Of a stretch of DNA of 51,328 nt, positions 33,509 to 42,947 are shown one piece after another. A model generated the notes under the pieces. It was not told the origin of the DNA. It saw only the letters and a program-made list of their open reading frames with translations, and ran no database searches. This DNA is from an uncultured cyanobacterium (GTDB lineage: Bacteria; Cyanobacteriota; Cyanobacteriia; PCC-6307; Cyanobiaceae): the NCBI GenBank assembly GCA_903871775.1, contig CAIQIA010000008.1, positions 1 through 51,328 on the forward strand, read 5' to 3'. Every line of letters begins with the position of its first letter. Within the stretch, counting starts at the first letter, position 1. The position numbers and the translations under genes are program-made.

Positions 33509-34914
33509 GGGGATCGGTGCGAAGAGGCGTCAGTCTGGCGGAAGCTGGCCGATCCGCAGAGCCTGGCCTGACGGGACAGCCGCCGCTGCAGCCGTGGGGT
33601 GACGCCGAGGCTGGCCCCTCGCCAGAGGCGCTGCATCTCCCGTTCGGCCTCTGCCGCCACCGCCGGCGCATGGACGATCAGCAGGGTCTCGTCGTTGGTG
33701 CCGGCGGCCGACGGACTCCAGTTGAAGCTGCCGCTGATGACCGTTGTTCCGTCGATCACCGCCAGTTTGTGGTGCAGCTTGTCCCCCGCGGCCAGCCGCG
33801 GGATGCCGACGGAGGCCAGGGGCCGTGCCCAGGGGCTGTTCCGCTGCTCCAGGCGGCAGCGCCGGTCCGGCAGGGTCAGCCCCATCAGATCCAGCAGTTC
33901 GGAGTAGCTGCGGTAAGCGAAGCCAGGATCCACCAGGGCGCGCACCTTGACCCCGTTGCGGGCCCGTGCCGCCAGCCCATCGGCGAGCGGTTGGGCCGAG
34001 AACACGAACAGGGCCATATCGATGCTGCGCCGGGCTTCCCCCAGCCGCTGGCCGATCAGGGCCAGGCCGTTGGCCGGATCGGCGTCAGCGTGGGGGGCGA
34101 ACAGCACCTCCACCTCCGTGGCACCGACGCTGATGCGTCGGGCGGGCCCTTCGGCTTTGTCCATCCCGAAATGACCGGACCACAGCCGTTCGAACTCCTC
34201 CCGGAACACGCCGGCCAGGGCGGCGCTCTCGAAACGGAAGAGGTGGTTGGCGTTGCCGCTGGTGCGACCACCATCGGCATCCCCATGGATGTCGGAACTG
34301 CTGAAGTTGGCGGAGCCGGTCACGACCCAGCGTCCATCCACCACCAGGAATTTGTGGTGCATCAGTCCGCTGCCCCGGCTGCCGTCGCTGGTGTCGTCAT
34401 GGATCGGCACACCGGCGGCCTCCAGCAGGGCCATGGCATCGCCTTGGAACCGCTCGTCGCCGGTCAGCCGACCATCCCGGTTTCTGTCGGCCAGGGCAGC
34501 GAGCTGCTCCAGCCTGTCGCGGCCATGGGCGTCGAGCTCACTGGGGTGAAGGAGGCTCCAGGGGCGGCGGTAGGTGTTTTCGACCACCACCCGCACGGGG
34601 ACCCCTGCCCGCGCGCGTTCGATCAGCGCCGCGGCGATGCCGGGCAGCGACAGCTCCTGAACCGCCACCACCACCTCGGCGCGGGCTCGTCGGATCGTGT
34701 CGATGATCAGGGCCTCGAGATCGCTGCCTTCACGCAGCTCCCCCGACGTGGGGCTGCGGTAGTGGCGCAGGGTGTCGTGGTTGAAGGCGAGTTCCACCCC
34801 CGCCGGCAGGGGTGGGCGCGGGACCTTGCGGGGCAGGAAGCTTGCCTGAGCCGTGCAGCCCGCAAGGGAGAGGCTCAGCAGGAGCCCCAGAACCGGATGG
34901 GCGTTGACGCGCAC
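33505..34914 (-). CDS. Phospholipase D-like lipoprotein with EF-hand-like loop
   Basis: This 469-residue protein starts with GTG at 34914. The signal peptide ends in SLSLAGC (lipobox, Cys20). Two PLDc domains carry HKD motifs: HHKFLVVD (His186, Lys188, Asp193) with GSANFSSSD, and HHKLAVID (His381, Lys383, Asp388) with GSFNWSPSA. Between them, at residues 143-154, lies a canonical EF-hand calcium loop (D-R-N-R-D-G-R-L-T-G-D-E) inserted into the first PLD domain. Substrate could be a phospholipid or nucleic acid; the lipoprotein form points to the cell envelope. A short hairpin (ATGGGG/CCCCAT, 34933-34948) lies just upstream. Confidence 0.85.
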   Translation of the reverse strand: MRVNAHPVLGLLLSLSLAGCTAQASFLPRKVPRPPLPAGVELAFNHDTLRHYRSPTSGELREGSDLEALIIDTIRRARAEVVVAVQELSLPGIAAALIERARAGVPVRVVVENTYRRPWSLLHPSELDAHGRDRLEQLAALADRNRDGRLTGDERFQGDAMALLEAAGVPIHDDTSDGSRGSGLMHHKFLVVDGRWVVTGSANFSSSDIHGDADGGRTSGNANHLFRFESAALAGVFREEFERLWSGHFGMDKAEGPARRISVGATEVEVLFAPHADADPANGLALIGQRLGEARRSIDMALFVFSAQPLADGLAARARNGVKVRALVDPGFAYRSYSELLDLMGLTLPDRRCRLEQRNSPWARPLASVGIPRLAAGDKLHHKLAVIDGTTVISGSFNWSPSAAGTNDETLLIVHAPAVAAEAEREMQRLWRGASLGVTPRLQRRLSRQARLCGSASFRQTDASSHRSP

Positions 34915-34959
34915 CTGGGGCTGATCATGGGGAGAACCCCATCAGGATTCCCCCCGTTG

Positions 34960-35163
34960 TCACCCGTGTTCGGGCATCTCGGCGAAGCGCAGCATCAGGG
35001 CGAACCAGAGACAGCTCACCACAAGAGTGAGCAGGACCCCAGCGCCGATGCCCCAGCGGCTGATCACCAGGGGCACCAGCAGAGGCAGAGACAGGGAGCC
35101 TGCCAGGGGCAGGCTCAGCACCAGCCAGCGCAGGCCGGCGGTTGGCGGCCGGTTCAGAACCAT
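34960..35163 (-). CDS. Small membrane protein after the DUF4912 gene
   Basis: This 67-residue ORF has its start (35163) ten bases inside the 3' end of the upstream gene. Two hydrophobic segments are visible: WLVLSLPLAGSLSLPLLVPLVIS and AGVLLTLVVSCLWFALMLRF. The tail ends in AEMPEHG. Overlap with the upstream gene supports coupling. No family recognised. Confidence 0.58.
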   Translation of the reverse strand: MVLNRPPTAGLRWLVLSLPLAGSLSLPLLVPLVISRWGIGAGVLLTLVVSCLWFALMLRFAEMPEHG

Positions 35164-36242
35164 TCGGCCTGGGCCTGTTCGGGGGTGTTGGTGTTGTCTT
35201 CGGGGGTCGAGCGGTTGAACTGCAGGGTGATGTTGCGGTTCTGTTCGCCGTCGGCGGCCACCGCCTTGATCGGATAGAGCTGGTGACCATCGCGGAAGGG
35301 CACCTGGATGCGGAAGGTGCCGTCGGCGGAGAGGGGAACGACCTCGTCGCCGATGGTCAGGGTCGCAGAGGGGTCGGTGGCGCCGTAGACGATGAGTTCG
35401 GCATCGGCCACCAGCCAGAAGGCCCGCTGACGGGGCATCACCCCGCCGATGCCGCTCTCGCTGCGGCCGCTGGCCCAGCGGCCGATCCCGGAGTCGTTGA
35501 TGGACCGCGACAGGGCAGCACCTTCCTCACCTTCTTGATAAGCCTCGGAGCCGGTGCCCAGACGGCGCCAGCGGATGGTGGCCGTCTGGTACAGACGCTC
35601 GTGCAGGCTCACATCACCGGTCTCGACCGGGGTGGGCAGCGGCATGGGGGCCGATTCGAGGGAGAAGGGAACGAACTGGTCGAGGATCTGTTCGCTGGGG
35701 TGGAGGGCCGGAACCCGGGCCACGGCCGAGAAGGCAAGGGAATACCAGCCGCCGTCCGACAGACGGAAGCCCAGTTCAACCCGGTAATCGCGGTCGCTCA
35801 GGGGGACGGGCAGGTACCACTCGCTGGCGTGGGAGTCGACCACCACTTCCTGGAGGGTGTGGGGATGGCTGGCTCCGTCCTGCAGGCCTGTCACATCGGA
35901 CACCCGCAGGCAGAGCTGACGGGCGCCCACAGCCTCGGCGGCCTGGCGACTGGCAGCAGAGATCTCCCAGAAGACGTAGGCCCACTGGGGATCACGGGGC
36001 AGGAACACCACGCGGGTGTCAGCTAGGGGGAGCGGAGCCTCGTCGAGGCCTTCCTCGAGTTCGGCCAGGGTGATGGCGGCTTCGACGGTGCCCGGAGCCG
36101 TGAATTCCTGGCGATGGCTGATGGCGTCCAGCAGCTCCTCCTTCGACTTGCGGCTGTACAGCGCCACGCCGAGGTCGCTGGCCACCCGGCGAAGCTGACG
36201 CAGGGTGAGACGGGCCAGGGAGGAGAGGGACTTGGAGACCAC
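35154..36242 (-). CDS. DUF4912 domain protein with N-terminal Rho/SAP-like helices
   Basis: This 362-residue protein starts with GTG at 36242. The first 45 residues (LTLRQLRRVASDLGVALYSRKSKEELLDAI) form a SAP/Rho-N-like helix pair often involved in nucleic acid binding. The core is DUF4912: DTRVVFLPRDPQWAYVFWEIS, then YLPVPLSDRDYRVELGFR and HPSEQILDQFVPF. The C-terminal part has an Ig-like strand pattern (LIVYGATDPSATLTIGDEVVPLSADGTFRIQVPF). Cyanobacterial DUF4912 proteins are of unknown function. A 14-bp palindrome containing HIP1 lies 70-84 bases upstream of its start. Confidence 0.82.
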   Translation of the reverse strand: MVSKSLSSLARLTLRQLRRVASDLGVALYSRKSKEELLDAISHRQEFTAPGTVEAAITLAELEEGLDEAPLPLADTRVVFLPRDPQWAYVFWEISAASRQAAEAVGARQLCLRVSDVTGLQDGASHPHTLQEVVVDSHASEWYLPVPLSDRDYRVELGFRLSDGGWYSLAFSAVARVPALHPSEQILDQFVPFSLESAPMPLPTPVETGDVSLHERLYQTATIRWRRLGTGSEAYQEGEEGAALSRSINDSGIGRWASGRSESGIGGVMPRQRAFWLVADAELIVYGATDPSATLTIGDEVVPLSADGTFRIQVPFRDGHQLYPIKAVAADGEQNRNITLQFNRSTPEDNTNTPEQAQAEWF

Positions 36243-36311
36243 GGCTTCCGCTTAAGTTCGGGATCACTCTGACCCGGGTTTCCAGTCGAGACAACGACTC
36301 CGGCGGGAACG

Positions 36312-36325
36312 TCAGCGATCGCTGA
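36312..36325. promoter_or_regulatory. Palindrome TCAGCGATCGCTGA containing HIP1
   Basis: A perfect 14-bp palindrome built around the cyanobacterial HIP1 octamer GCGATCGC (36315-36322). It sits upstream of the DUF4912 gene. HIP1 octamers recur in the window (e.g. near 6838, 25585, 31325), so this may just be an extended HIP1 rather than an operator. Confidence 0.4.
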
Positions 36326-36384
36326 TCCGTCTCGGGCTGGGACTATGCAGAATCTGCAAGATATTGCGGCGGCGATGCCGCATG

Positions 36385-36407
36385 AAAAAGGCGCCCCTCG
36401 GGGCGCC
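36385..36407 (-). terminator. Rho-independent terminator of cpcG
   Basis: On the minus strand, a stem formed by GGCGCCCC and GGGGCGCC (36390-36407) is followed by TTTTTC. It lies about 36 bases after the cpcG stop. Confidence 0.93.
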
Positions 36408-36442
36408 CTTGCCCCCGGAAGGGAGCTCGATGGCACTGGTCT

Positions 36443-37204
36443 TCAGCGACCCACGCTGCGGTAGGGCACCTTCGCCAGGTAGTTGCCGCCCACACCGCCG
36501 GCCGCCGCCGCCGGGGTGCGCAGGGCAGGCAGGGAGCGGACCCAGGGCAGGTAGTCCTCGGGGAAGCCGCCGCGGCGCTGGCGGGAGCGCTCGGGCAGGG
36601 TGCGTGCCGAACCGGTGAAGACGATCTGAGGGAAGCCGAGGATGCCCCGGTGGTAGGCGTCGTAGCGGGGGGAGGTGATGTTGAACGGCGTCTCGCCCAG
36701 ATCCCTGGACCCCACCACCCGATTGCGGTGATACGGCACGGTGTCGTATCCGAAATTCTCCAGGTACTCCTGGCTGTCGAGGATGGCATCGACGACGCCT
36801 TTGACGCCCTGGGTCATCAGCACCGCTGACCAGGCGATCTCCTCACTCTTGCCGTGGGTGGGCCGGCCGAGCAGCTTTTCGACGAGGTGGCGCACCACCT
36901 TGTAGTTGCTGTTCAGGTTGTAGAAGCTGCGGGTGAAGGTGTCCGACAGGCACAGGGAGCGGATGAAATCCCTCACCGTGATCTGGCCATCCCGCAACTG
37001 GGATTCCAGCGTCCGGTCGCGGTCGACCTTGAAGGCATGGAAAAAGATCTGACGGTAGGCCGCCTCGATCACGAAGTTCTGGTCTTCGCGATCCAGGGCC
37101 TTGTCGATGGAATTCGCCTTGGGATCCTCGTCGGAACCGACGCGGAAGGCTTTCACCCGCGAATTCTGGGTGGTGGGCGCGTACTTCAGAAGGGGCAGGG
37201 CCAC
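36443..37204 (-). CDS. cpcG: Phycobilisome rod-core linker
   Basis: The protein has 253 residues from the GTG at 37204, giving the family start (VALPLLKYAPTTQNSRVKAF); the upstream extension is not linker-like. The PBS_linker_poly domain spans residues ~10-185: EDQNFVIEAAYRQIFFHAFK, LRDGQITVRDFIRSLCLSDTF, NYKVVRHLVEKLLGRP, MTQGVKGVVDAILDSQEYLENFG and VPYHRNRV are all linker hallmarks. It attaches phycocyanin rods to the allophycocyanin core. The C-terminal tail (RGGFPEDYLPWVRSLPALR) is variable among CpcGs. It stands alone, away from cpcBA, 109 bases downstream of cpcS. Confidence 0.95.
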   Translation of the reverse strand: MALPLLKYAPTTQNSRVKAFRVGSDEDPKANSIDKALDREDQNFVIEAAYRQIFFHAFKVDRDRTLESQLRDGQITVRDFIRSLCLSDTFTRSFYNLNSNYKVVRHLVEKLLGRPTHGKSEEIAWSAVLMTQGVKGVVDAILDSQEYLENFGYDTVPYHRNRVVGSRDLGETPFNITSPRYDAYHRGILGFPQIVFTGSARTLPERSRQRRGGFPEDYLPWVRSLPALRTPAAAAGGVGGNYLAKVPYRSVGR

Positions 37205-37313
37205 GCGTGCTCGGCATCCGTCGCAGCCGATCGTAGAAGTCACGTCCGGCGGCTTCTGCCGACGGGGCACCGGCACTCACAGTCCGTAACCTTCCTGCCG
37301 CCTCCGCCGGGCC

Positions 37314-37925
37314 TCACCAGCCCAGCAGCGACAGCGCCGGGGTGGCCCCTGCCCCCGCCACGGTCCCTGCCCCTGGGGCCTCGTCAGCCGCTTCGCCGTC
37401 CTTCAGGCGGGTCTCGATGCAGAGGCTCGCGGTGTTCGACAGACCCTCGACCGTGCTGCTGCGCAGCCGCCGATCGGGCCCCTCGAACCAGAACCGTTCC
37501 ACGGAGGTCATGGTTTCGTAGCCGGTGCTCAGCCAGAGCTGGCCGCGCTCGTCGAGACGAAAACGCCCTGCCACCGGTGCGGTCTCGGCATAGCCCCGAT
37601 CGCGCAGCAGCAGCCCCTGGCGTCCGGCACCGTCCTCCGGGATGAGGGCGAACAGGCTCTCCCCCTGGTGCTGTTCGCCGGCTTTGTCCCAGGCCATCGA
37701 GCCGCTCCAGCGCACATGGCAGCCGCCGACCACCGCCGTCGGCTCCTGGCCATGCAGCCGGGCGATGGCGTCGAGCCGCGGGTCGCCGGCCTCGACCATC
37801 ACCACCACGATCAGTGAGCCGCCGGCCTCGGCCTGGCGGTGCAGGAGATGGTGGCTGCTGCGCTGGGAGCGCCAGCGGCCTGCGCTCAGCCGGAAGAAGC
37901 TGAGGGCATCGACGATCGCGTCCAT
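37314..37925 (-). CDS. cpcS: Phycobiliprotein lyase, CpcS/CpeS family
   Basis: The protein has 203 residues from the ATG at 37925 (MDAIVDALSFFRLSAGRWRSQR; an ATG five codons earlier is possible). The lipocalin-like CpcS core is plain: FFRLSAGRWRSQRSSHHLLHRQAEAG, WSGSMAWDK, LLRDRGYAETAPVAGRFRLDERG, YETMTSVERFWFEGPDRRLRSSTV and LCIETRL. Such lyases attach phycocyanobilin to Cys-82/84 of phycocyanin or allophycocyanin beta subunits. The extra C-terminal ~25 residues are Gly/Ala-rich and not conserved. Located 11 bases after a small unknown gene. Confidence 0.93.
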   Translation of the reverse strand: MDAIVDALSFFRLSAGRWRSQRSSHHLLHRQAEAGGSLIVVVMVEAGDPRLDAIARLHGQEPTAVVGGCHVRWSGSMAWDKAGEQHQGESLFALIPEDGAGRQGLLLRDRGYAETAPVAGRFRLDERGQLWLSTGYETMTSVERFWFEGPDRRLRSSTVEGLSNTASLCIETRLKDGEAADEAPGAGTVAGAGATPALSLLGW

Positions 37926-37936
37926 GGGGTGGGGGG

Positions 37937-38314
37937 TCACGGGTCCGGTGGTCCCATGCTGCCGGGTCCGGGGGGGCCGGCGGCCGTGGTCACGGTGATC
38001 AGCTGGTCGAGGGTCACGGCCAGGGGGCTCACCCCCAGGCCGGCGGCCAGGTCCTCGATCTGGATGCCGGCCGTGATCAGCTGATCCACCAGCAGGCTGC
38101 GGAAGTGGCTGTCACCGGCCAGGGCTGGCTGGGCCGCCGCCCAGGCCTCCAGTCGGGGGCGTTCGGGCAGGGGGCCCTCCCCACGGCCGGCCGCCTCCTG
38201 CAGGCTCCGCAGGGCATGGGCCAGCAGCCGCAGGTGCTGCCGTTCCCGCAGGGGCAGGGGAACGATCTCCAGCCGCTCCGATTCCGCGGCGCTGAGGGGG
38301 CCGTGCTCAGCCAT
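37937..38314 (-). CDS. Hypothetical protein between sufR and cpcS (125 aa)
   Basis: The protein has 125 residues from the ATG at 38314, which overlaps the sufR 3' end by eight bases and supports coupling. The composition is helical with charged heptads (ERLEIVPLPLRERQHLRLLAHALRSLQ; HFRSLLVDQLITAGIQIEDLAAGLG), ending in a Pro/Gly tail. I recognise no domain. Placement between an Fe-S regulator and a bilin lyase gives no clear hint of its function. Confidence 0.6.
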   Translation of the reverse strand: MAEHGPLSAAESERLEIVPLPLRERQHLRLLAHALRSLQEAAGRGEGPLPERPRLEAWAAAQPALAGDSHFRSLLVDQLITAGIQIEDLAAGLGVSPLAVTLDQLITVTTAAGPPGPGSMGPPDP

Positions 38315-38966
38315 CGCCTGGGTGGGGGCCGATGCGGAAGCCGCAGGCATGGTCGCCATCCAGCCGCCAGTGCACCCGCTCCACCGAACAGTCGGGAAAG
38401 GTGCGGCGGATCAGCTGCAGTTCCTGGTCGCAGATCAGCGGGAACGACTCCGCCACCCGCGAGACCGAACAGTGGTATTCGTGCAGCAGCCAGGTGCCGG
38501 GGGCCGGCGGCTCAGGGTCGGGGAGGGCGTCGGCAACGTAGCCCTCCCGTCGCCGCAGCTCCACCAGCTGCCGGATCCGCTCGGCCAGGGGGCCATCGCC
38601 GATCTGGGCCCTGTAGCTGTCGGCGAGCTGCTCGGCCTGGCTGCGCAGCAGCGCCTGCACCTGCTCCGCAGGCAGCGACTGGCTCAGGGATTCGAGCAGG
38701 CCCAGGGCGAACTGTTCGCTGCCATCGGGGAAACGGCCTCGGCCGGCGGGGGTGAGTCGCCAGCGGTTGCTGGGACGCCCCGGGCCGAGGTTCAGGGGGC
38801 TGGCTTCGACCAGGCCCTGCTCCTCGAGGCTGCGGAGGTGCCGCCGCAGCACCTGCACCGACAGCCCCAGGTCGGCGGCCAGGGATGCTGCGGTGGCTTC
38901 TCCCTGGCGCAACAACAGCGTCAGGGTCGCCTCGTGGGTACCCGGAACCGGCGGGGAGACGGACAT
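38307..38966 (-). CDS. sufR: SufR, Fe-S cluster-sensing repressor of the suf operon
   Basis: The protein has 219 residues from the ATG at 38966. An N-terminal winged HTH (residues ~10-70, DLGLSVQVLRRHLRSLEEQGLV) with the wing RPSNRWRLTPAG precedes a C-terminal sensor. The latter has four cysteines (Cys166, 179, 193, 208) in C-x12-C-x13-C-x14-C spacing, the SufR cluster-binding pattern. In cyanobacteria SufR represses sufBCDS and binds a 4Fe-4S cluster. It is transcribed away from ftrC-sufBCDS, sharing a 121-base intergenic region, the classical arrangement. Confidence 0.95.
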   Translation of the reverse strand: MSVSPPVPGTHEATLTLLLRQGEATAASLAADLGLSVQVLRRHLRSLEEQGLVEASPLNLGPGRPSNRWRLTPAGRGRFPDGSEQFALGLLESLSQSLPAEQVQALLRSQAEQLADSYRAQIGDGPLAERIRQLVELRRREGYVADALPDPEPPAPGTWLLHEYHCSVSRVAESFPLICDQELQLIRRTFPDCSVERVHWRLDGDHACGFRIGPHPGDG

Positions 38967-39025
38967 CGGCGCGGCATGGCCTCAGCAGAGGCTAGGGCTG
39001 CAGGCCCCGGCGGGTCATACCCTTG

Positions 39026-39043
39026 CCTTACCCTGGGGAAAGG
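39026..39043. promoter_or_regulatory. Imperfect palindrome between sufR and ftrC-suf (operator candidate)
   Basis: CCTTACCC-TG-GGGAAAGG (39026-39043) is an 18-base inverted repeat with one mismatch pair, placed 44 bases before ftrC and 60 bases from sufR. It could be a SufR dimer site, but it does not match the CAAC-N6-GTTG motif reported for Synechocystis. Confidence 0.4.
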
Positions 39044-39087
39044 AAACCGGGGTGTTTCGTAATTCTCCCGCCCCGATCGAAGGTCCC

Positions 39088-39456
39088 ATGGCCGCTTCCT
39101 CCGAGCCCACCGGGCAGACCCCTGCCGCCTCCGACAGCCTGGAGGTGATCCGGCGGTTCGCCGAGACCTATGCCCAGCGCACGGGCACCTATTTCTGTAG
39201 CGACCCCGGCGTCACGGCCGTGGTGCTCGCCGGCCTTGCCCGTCACAAGGATGAGCTCGGCGGTGCCCTCTGCCCCTGCCGTCACTACGAGGACAAGCAG
39301 GCCGAGGTCGAGCAGGCCTTCTGGAACTGCCCCTGCGTGCCCATGCGCGAGCGCAAGGAATGCCATTGCATGCTGTTTCTGACCGAGGACAACCCGTTCC
39401 GGGGCGAGAAGCAGACCATCTCCATTGAGGAGATCCAGTCCCTCAGCGCCGGCTGA
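39088..39456 (+). CDS. ftrC: Ferredoxin-thioredoxin reductase, catalytic (beta) chain
   Basis: The protein has 122 residues from the ATG at 39088. All catalytic Fe-S cysteines are present: CPCRHY (Cys62, Cys64), CPC (Cys81, Cys83) and CHCMLF (Cys92, Cys94), the [4Fe-4S] cluster plus redox-active disulphide pattern of FTR. Cys37 is extra. With the variable subunit (encoded elsewhere), it passes electrons from ferredoxin to thioredoxin in the light. Only ten bases separate it from sufB, so it appears to be the first gene of the suf operon. Confidence 0.95.
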   Translation: MAASSEPTGQTPAASDSLEVIRRFAETYAQRTGTYFCSDPGVTAVVLAGLARHKDELGGALCPCRHYEDKQAEVEQAFWNCPCVPMRERKECHCMLFLTEDNPFRGEKQTISIEEIQSLSAG

Positions 39457-39466
39457 CCGCCCTCCG

Positions 39467-40954
39467 ATGACTGCCCTGCCCCTTCGCGATCCTTCCAGCG
39501 CCGGCACCGACGCCGCCGTCAGTGCCGGTGTCGATGCCCTCGTCGCCCAGCCCTACCGCTACGGCTTCGTCACCGACATCGAGACTGAGAAGATTGCCAA
39601 GGGCCTCAGCGAGGATGTGGTCCGGCTGATCTCGGCGAAGAAGAACGAACCGGCGTTTCTCCTTGATTTCCGCCTGCGGGCCTTCCGCCTGTGGCAGCGC
39701 ATGGCGGAGCCCGACTGGGCGGCGGTCTCCTATCCCCCGATCGACTACCAGGACATCGTCTACTGGGCCGCTCCGCGGCAGCAGGCCCGCAAGGCCAGCC
39801 TCGATGAGGTGGACCCCGTGCTGCTCGAGACCTTCGACAAGCTCGGCATTCCGCTCACCGAGCAGAAGCGGCTGGCCAACGTGGCTGTTGATGCCGTTTT
39901 TGACAGCGTCTCGATTGCCACCACCTACCGCGAGAAGCTCGCCGAGCACGGGGTCATCTTCTGCTCCTTCGGCGAGGCGGTGGCTGAGCATCCTGATCTG
40001 ATCGAGCGCTGGCTGGGCTCGGTGGTGCCGATCGCTGACAACTACTTTGCGGCCCTCAATTCAGCTGTCTTCAGTGACGGGTCCTTCGTCTACATCCCCA
40101 AGGGGGTGACCTGCCCGATGGATCTGTCGACCTATTTCCGCATCAACAGCGGTGACACCGGCCAGTTCGAGCGCACGCTGATCGTGGCTGAAGAAGGGGC
40201 CTCCGTGACCTACCTCGAGGGCTGCACCGCGCCGATGTTCGACACCAATCAGCTCCATGCCGCTGTGGTGGAACTGGTGGCGCTTGATGATGCCAGCATC
40301 CGCTATTCGACGGTGCAGAACTGGTATGCCGGCGACGAGAACGGCAAGGGCGGAATCTACAACTTCGTGACCAAGCGCGGCCTCTGCAAGGGCGCCCGCA
40401 GCCACATCAGCTGGACCCAGGTGGAGACCGGTTCGGCGATCACATGGAAGTATCCCAGCTGCGTTCTGGTGGGCGAGGACTCGGTGGGTGAGTTCTATTC
40501 CGTCGCCCTGACCAACAACCGTCAGCAGGCCGACACCGGCACAAAGATGGTCCATGTGGGTCCCCGCACCCGTTCCACCATCGTCAGCAAGGGCATCAGC
40601 GCCGGGCAGTCGAGCAACAGTTATCGCGGCCTCGTGCAGATGGGACCCCGTGCCGTCGGTGCCCGCAATTACAGCCAGTGCGATTCGATGCTGATCGGCG
40701 ATCAGGCGGCCGCGAACACGTATCCCACCATCCGTTCGCAGCAGCCCGAGGCCACCGTCGAGCACGAGGCCAGCACCTGCCGGCTCTCGGAAGATCAGCT
40801 GTTCTATCTCCAGAGCCGGGGAATCGCCTTCGAGGAGGCGGTCTCGATGATGGTCAGCGGCTTCTGCCGTGACGTCTTCAGCCAGTTGCCGCTTGAGTTC
40901 GCCGCCGAGGCCGACAAGCTGCTGGCCCTCAAGCTCGAGGGATCCGTGGGCTGA
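39467..40954 (+). CDS. sufB: Fe-S cluster assembly scaffold protein SufB
   Basis: The protein has 495 residues from the ATG at 39467, just after ftrC. It matches the long SufB form: [77 protein letters not shown], and the C-terminal [23 protein letters not shown], including the conserved Glu/Cys residues that accept sulfur. It forms the SufBC2D scaffold that assembles clusters. A 44-base gap to sufC has no gene. Confidence 0.97.
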   Translation: MTALPLRDPSSAGTDAAVSAGVDALVAQPYRYGFVTDIETEKIAKGLSEDVVRLISAKKNEPAFLLDFRLRAFRLWQRMAEPDWAAVSYPPIDYQDIVYWAAPRQQARKASLDEVDPVLLETFDKLGIPLTEQKRLANVAVDAVFDSVSIATTYREKLAEHGVIFCSFGEAVAEHPDLIERWLGSVVPIADNYFAALNSAVFSDGSFVYIPKGVTCPMDLSTYFRINSGDTGQFERTLIVAEEGASVTYLEGCTAPMFDTNQLHAAVVELVALDDASIRYSTVQNWYAGDENGKGGIYNFVTKRGLCKGARSHISWTQVETGSAITWKYPSCVLVGEDSVGEFYSVALTNNRQQADTGTKMVHVGPRTRSTIVSKGISAGQSSNSYRGLVQMGPRAVGARNYSQCDSMLIGDQAAANTYPTIRSQQPEATVEHEASTCRLSEDQLFYLQSRGIAFEEAVSMMVSGFCRDVFSQLPLEFAAEADKLLALKLEGSVG

Positions 40955-40998
40955 GCCCGCGGCAACGCTCCCGTCCCCTCCGCTCCCCTGCCCGTCCG

Positions 40999-41804
<806 letters not shown>

Positions 41805-41808
<4 letters not shown>

Positions 41809-42947
41809 CCACCACCCGCGACCGCTGGAGCGAGGCTCTGACCCCCGCAACCCTGCCCCGGCAGGCCCGTGACAGCTGGCGCTTCACCGACCTTGCCCCC
41901 CTGAAGGCCCTGGACCCCGGGCGCCTGGCCCCCCGGCCGGGGGTGATCCCTGATCTGCCACCTCCTGCGCCCGGAGTGGTGCGGCTCTGCCTCGGGCCCG
42001 ATGGCGTCAGCTTCAGCCCTGCCCCGGCGGACATCTCCTGGCCTGCCGGAGTGCAGGTCTGTGCCGTTCCGCCCGACGTCGCCGACGCGCCGGCGCTGGC
42101 GGTGCGGCTGGGGGCCCTGCTCCCCGGTCCATCCCTGGGTCTGCAGCTGGCCCCTGGTGCCCGGCTGCGGCTCGAGCTGGTGCTTCAGCCGGCTCAGGCC
42201 GAGGCGGCCCTGGCTCCGCGGCTGTGGTTCGATCTGGCGGAGGACGCTTCGCTGGAACTGGCCCTGGGGCTCTGGGGGCCCGCCGACTCCCTTCTGGTGG
42301 CCTGCGTCGGGGCGCGGCTGGCGGCCGGTGCCGAGCTGCTGGAGGGGCAGCGACTTCAGGGGGCGGACAGTGCCGTCGCCCTGGTCAGCGGGCAGGTGCA
42401 GCAGGCCCCCGGCAGCCGTTATGGGCGCACGGCCGTGGTCAGCGGCTGGCGGCTGGCCCGGCTGGAGCCCCAGGTGTGCCAGACCGAGGGGCAGGCCGTC
42501 ACGACGTTCCGGGATCTGGCCCTGGCCCGGGGCCAGGCCACGATCGATCTCCACAGCCAGGTGCGCTTCGGCGGCCCTGAGGGGCGGCTCGATCAGCTGC
42601 AGCGCGCTTTGGTCGACGACGGCGCCCAGAGCGTCTTCAACGGTGTGGTGCAGGTGCCCCGGGAGGCCCAGCGCACCGACGCCGCCCAGCTGAGCCGCCA
42701 TCTGCTGCTCAGCACCCGCGGCCGGGTCGACACCATCCCCCAGCTCGAGATCGTCGCCGACGATGTGCGCTGCACCCACGGCGCCACGGTCAGCAGCCTC
42801 AGCGATGACGAGCTGTTCTATCTCCAGAGCCGAGGAGTTGACAGGGTCCTGGCGTGTCGTCTGCTGACCCGTGGCTTCTGCCGTCCGATTTTCGATGACC
42901 TCCCCCCGCTGATCGCCGCCTGGCCCTCTGAGGGTCTCCTCCCATGA
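41805..42947 (+). CDS. sufD: Fe-S cluster assembly protein SufD
   Basis: This 380-residue protein starts at the ATG overlapping the sufC stop. The N-terminal segment [18 protein letters not shown] and the beta-helical C-terminal half with [15 protein letters not shown] and [25 protein letters not shown] are the SufD hallmarks. The latter includes the conserved His used for Fe acquisition. Compared with E. coli SufD (423) it is compact. Partner of SufB and SufC in the scaffold. Confidence 0.95.
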
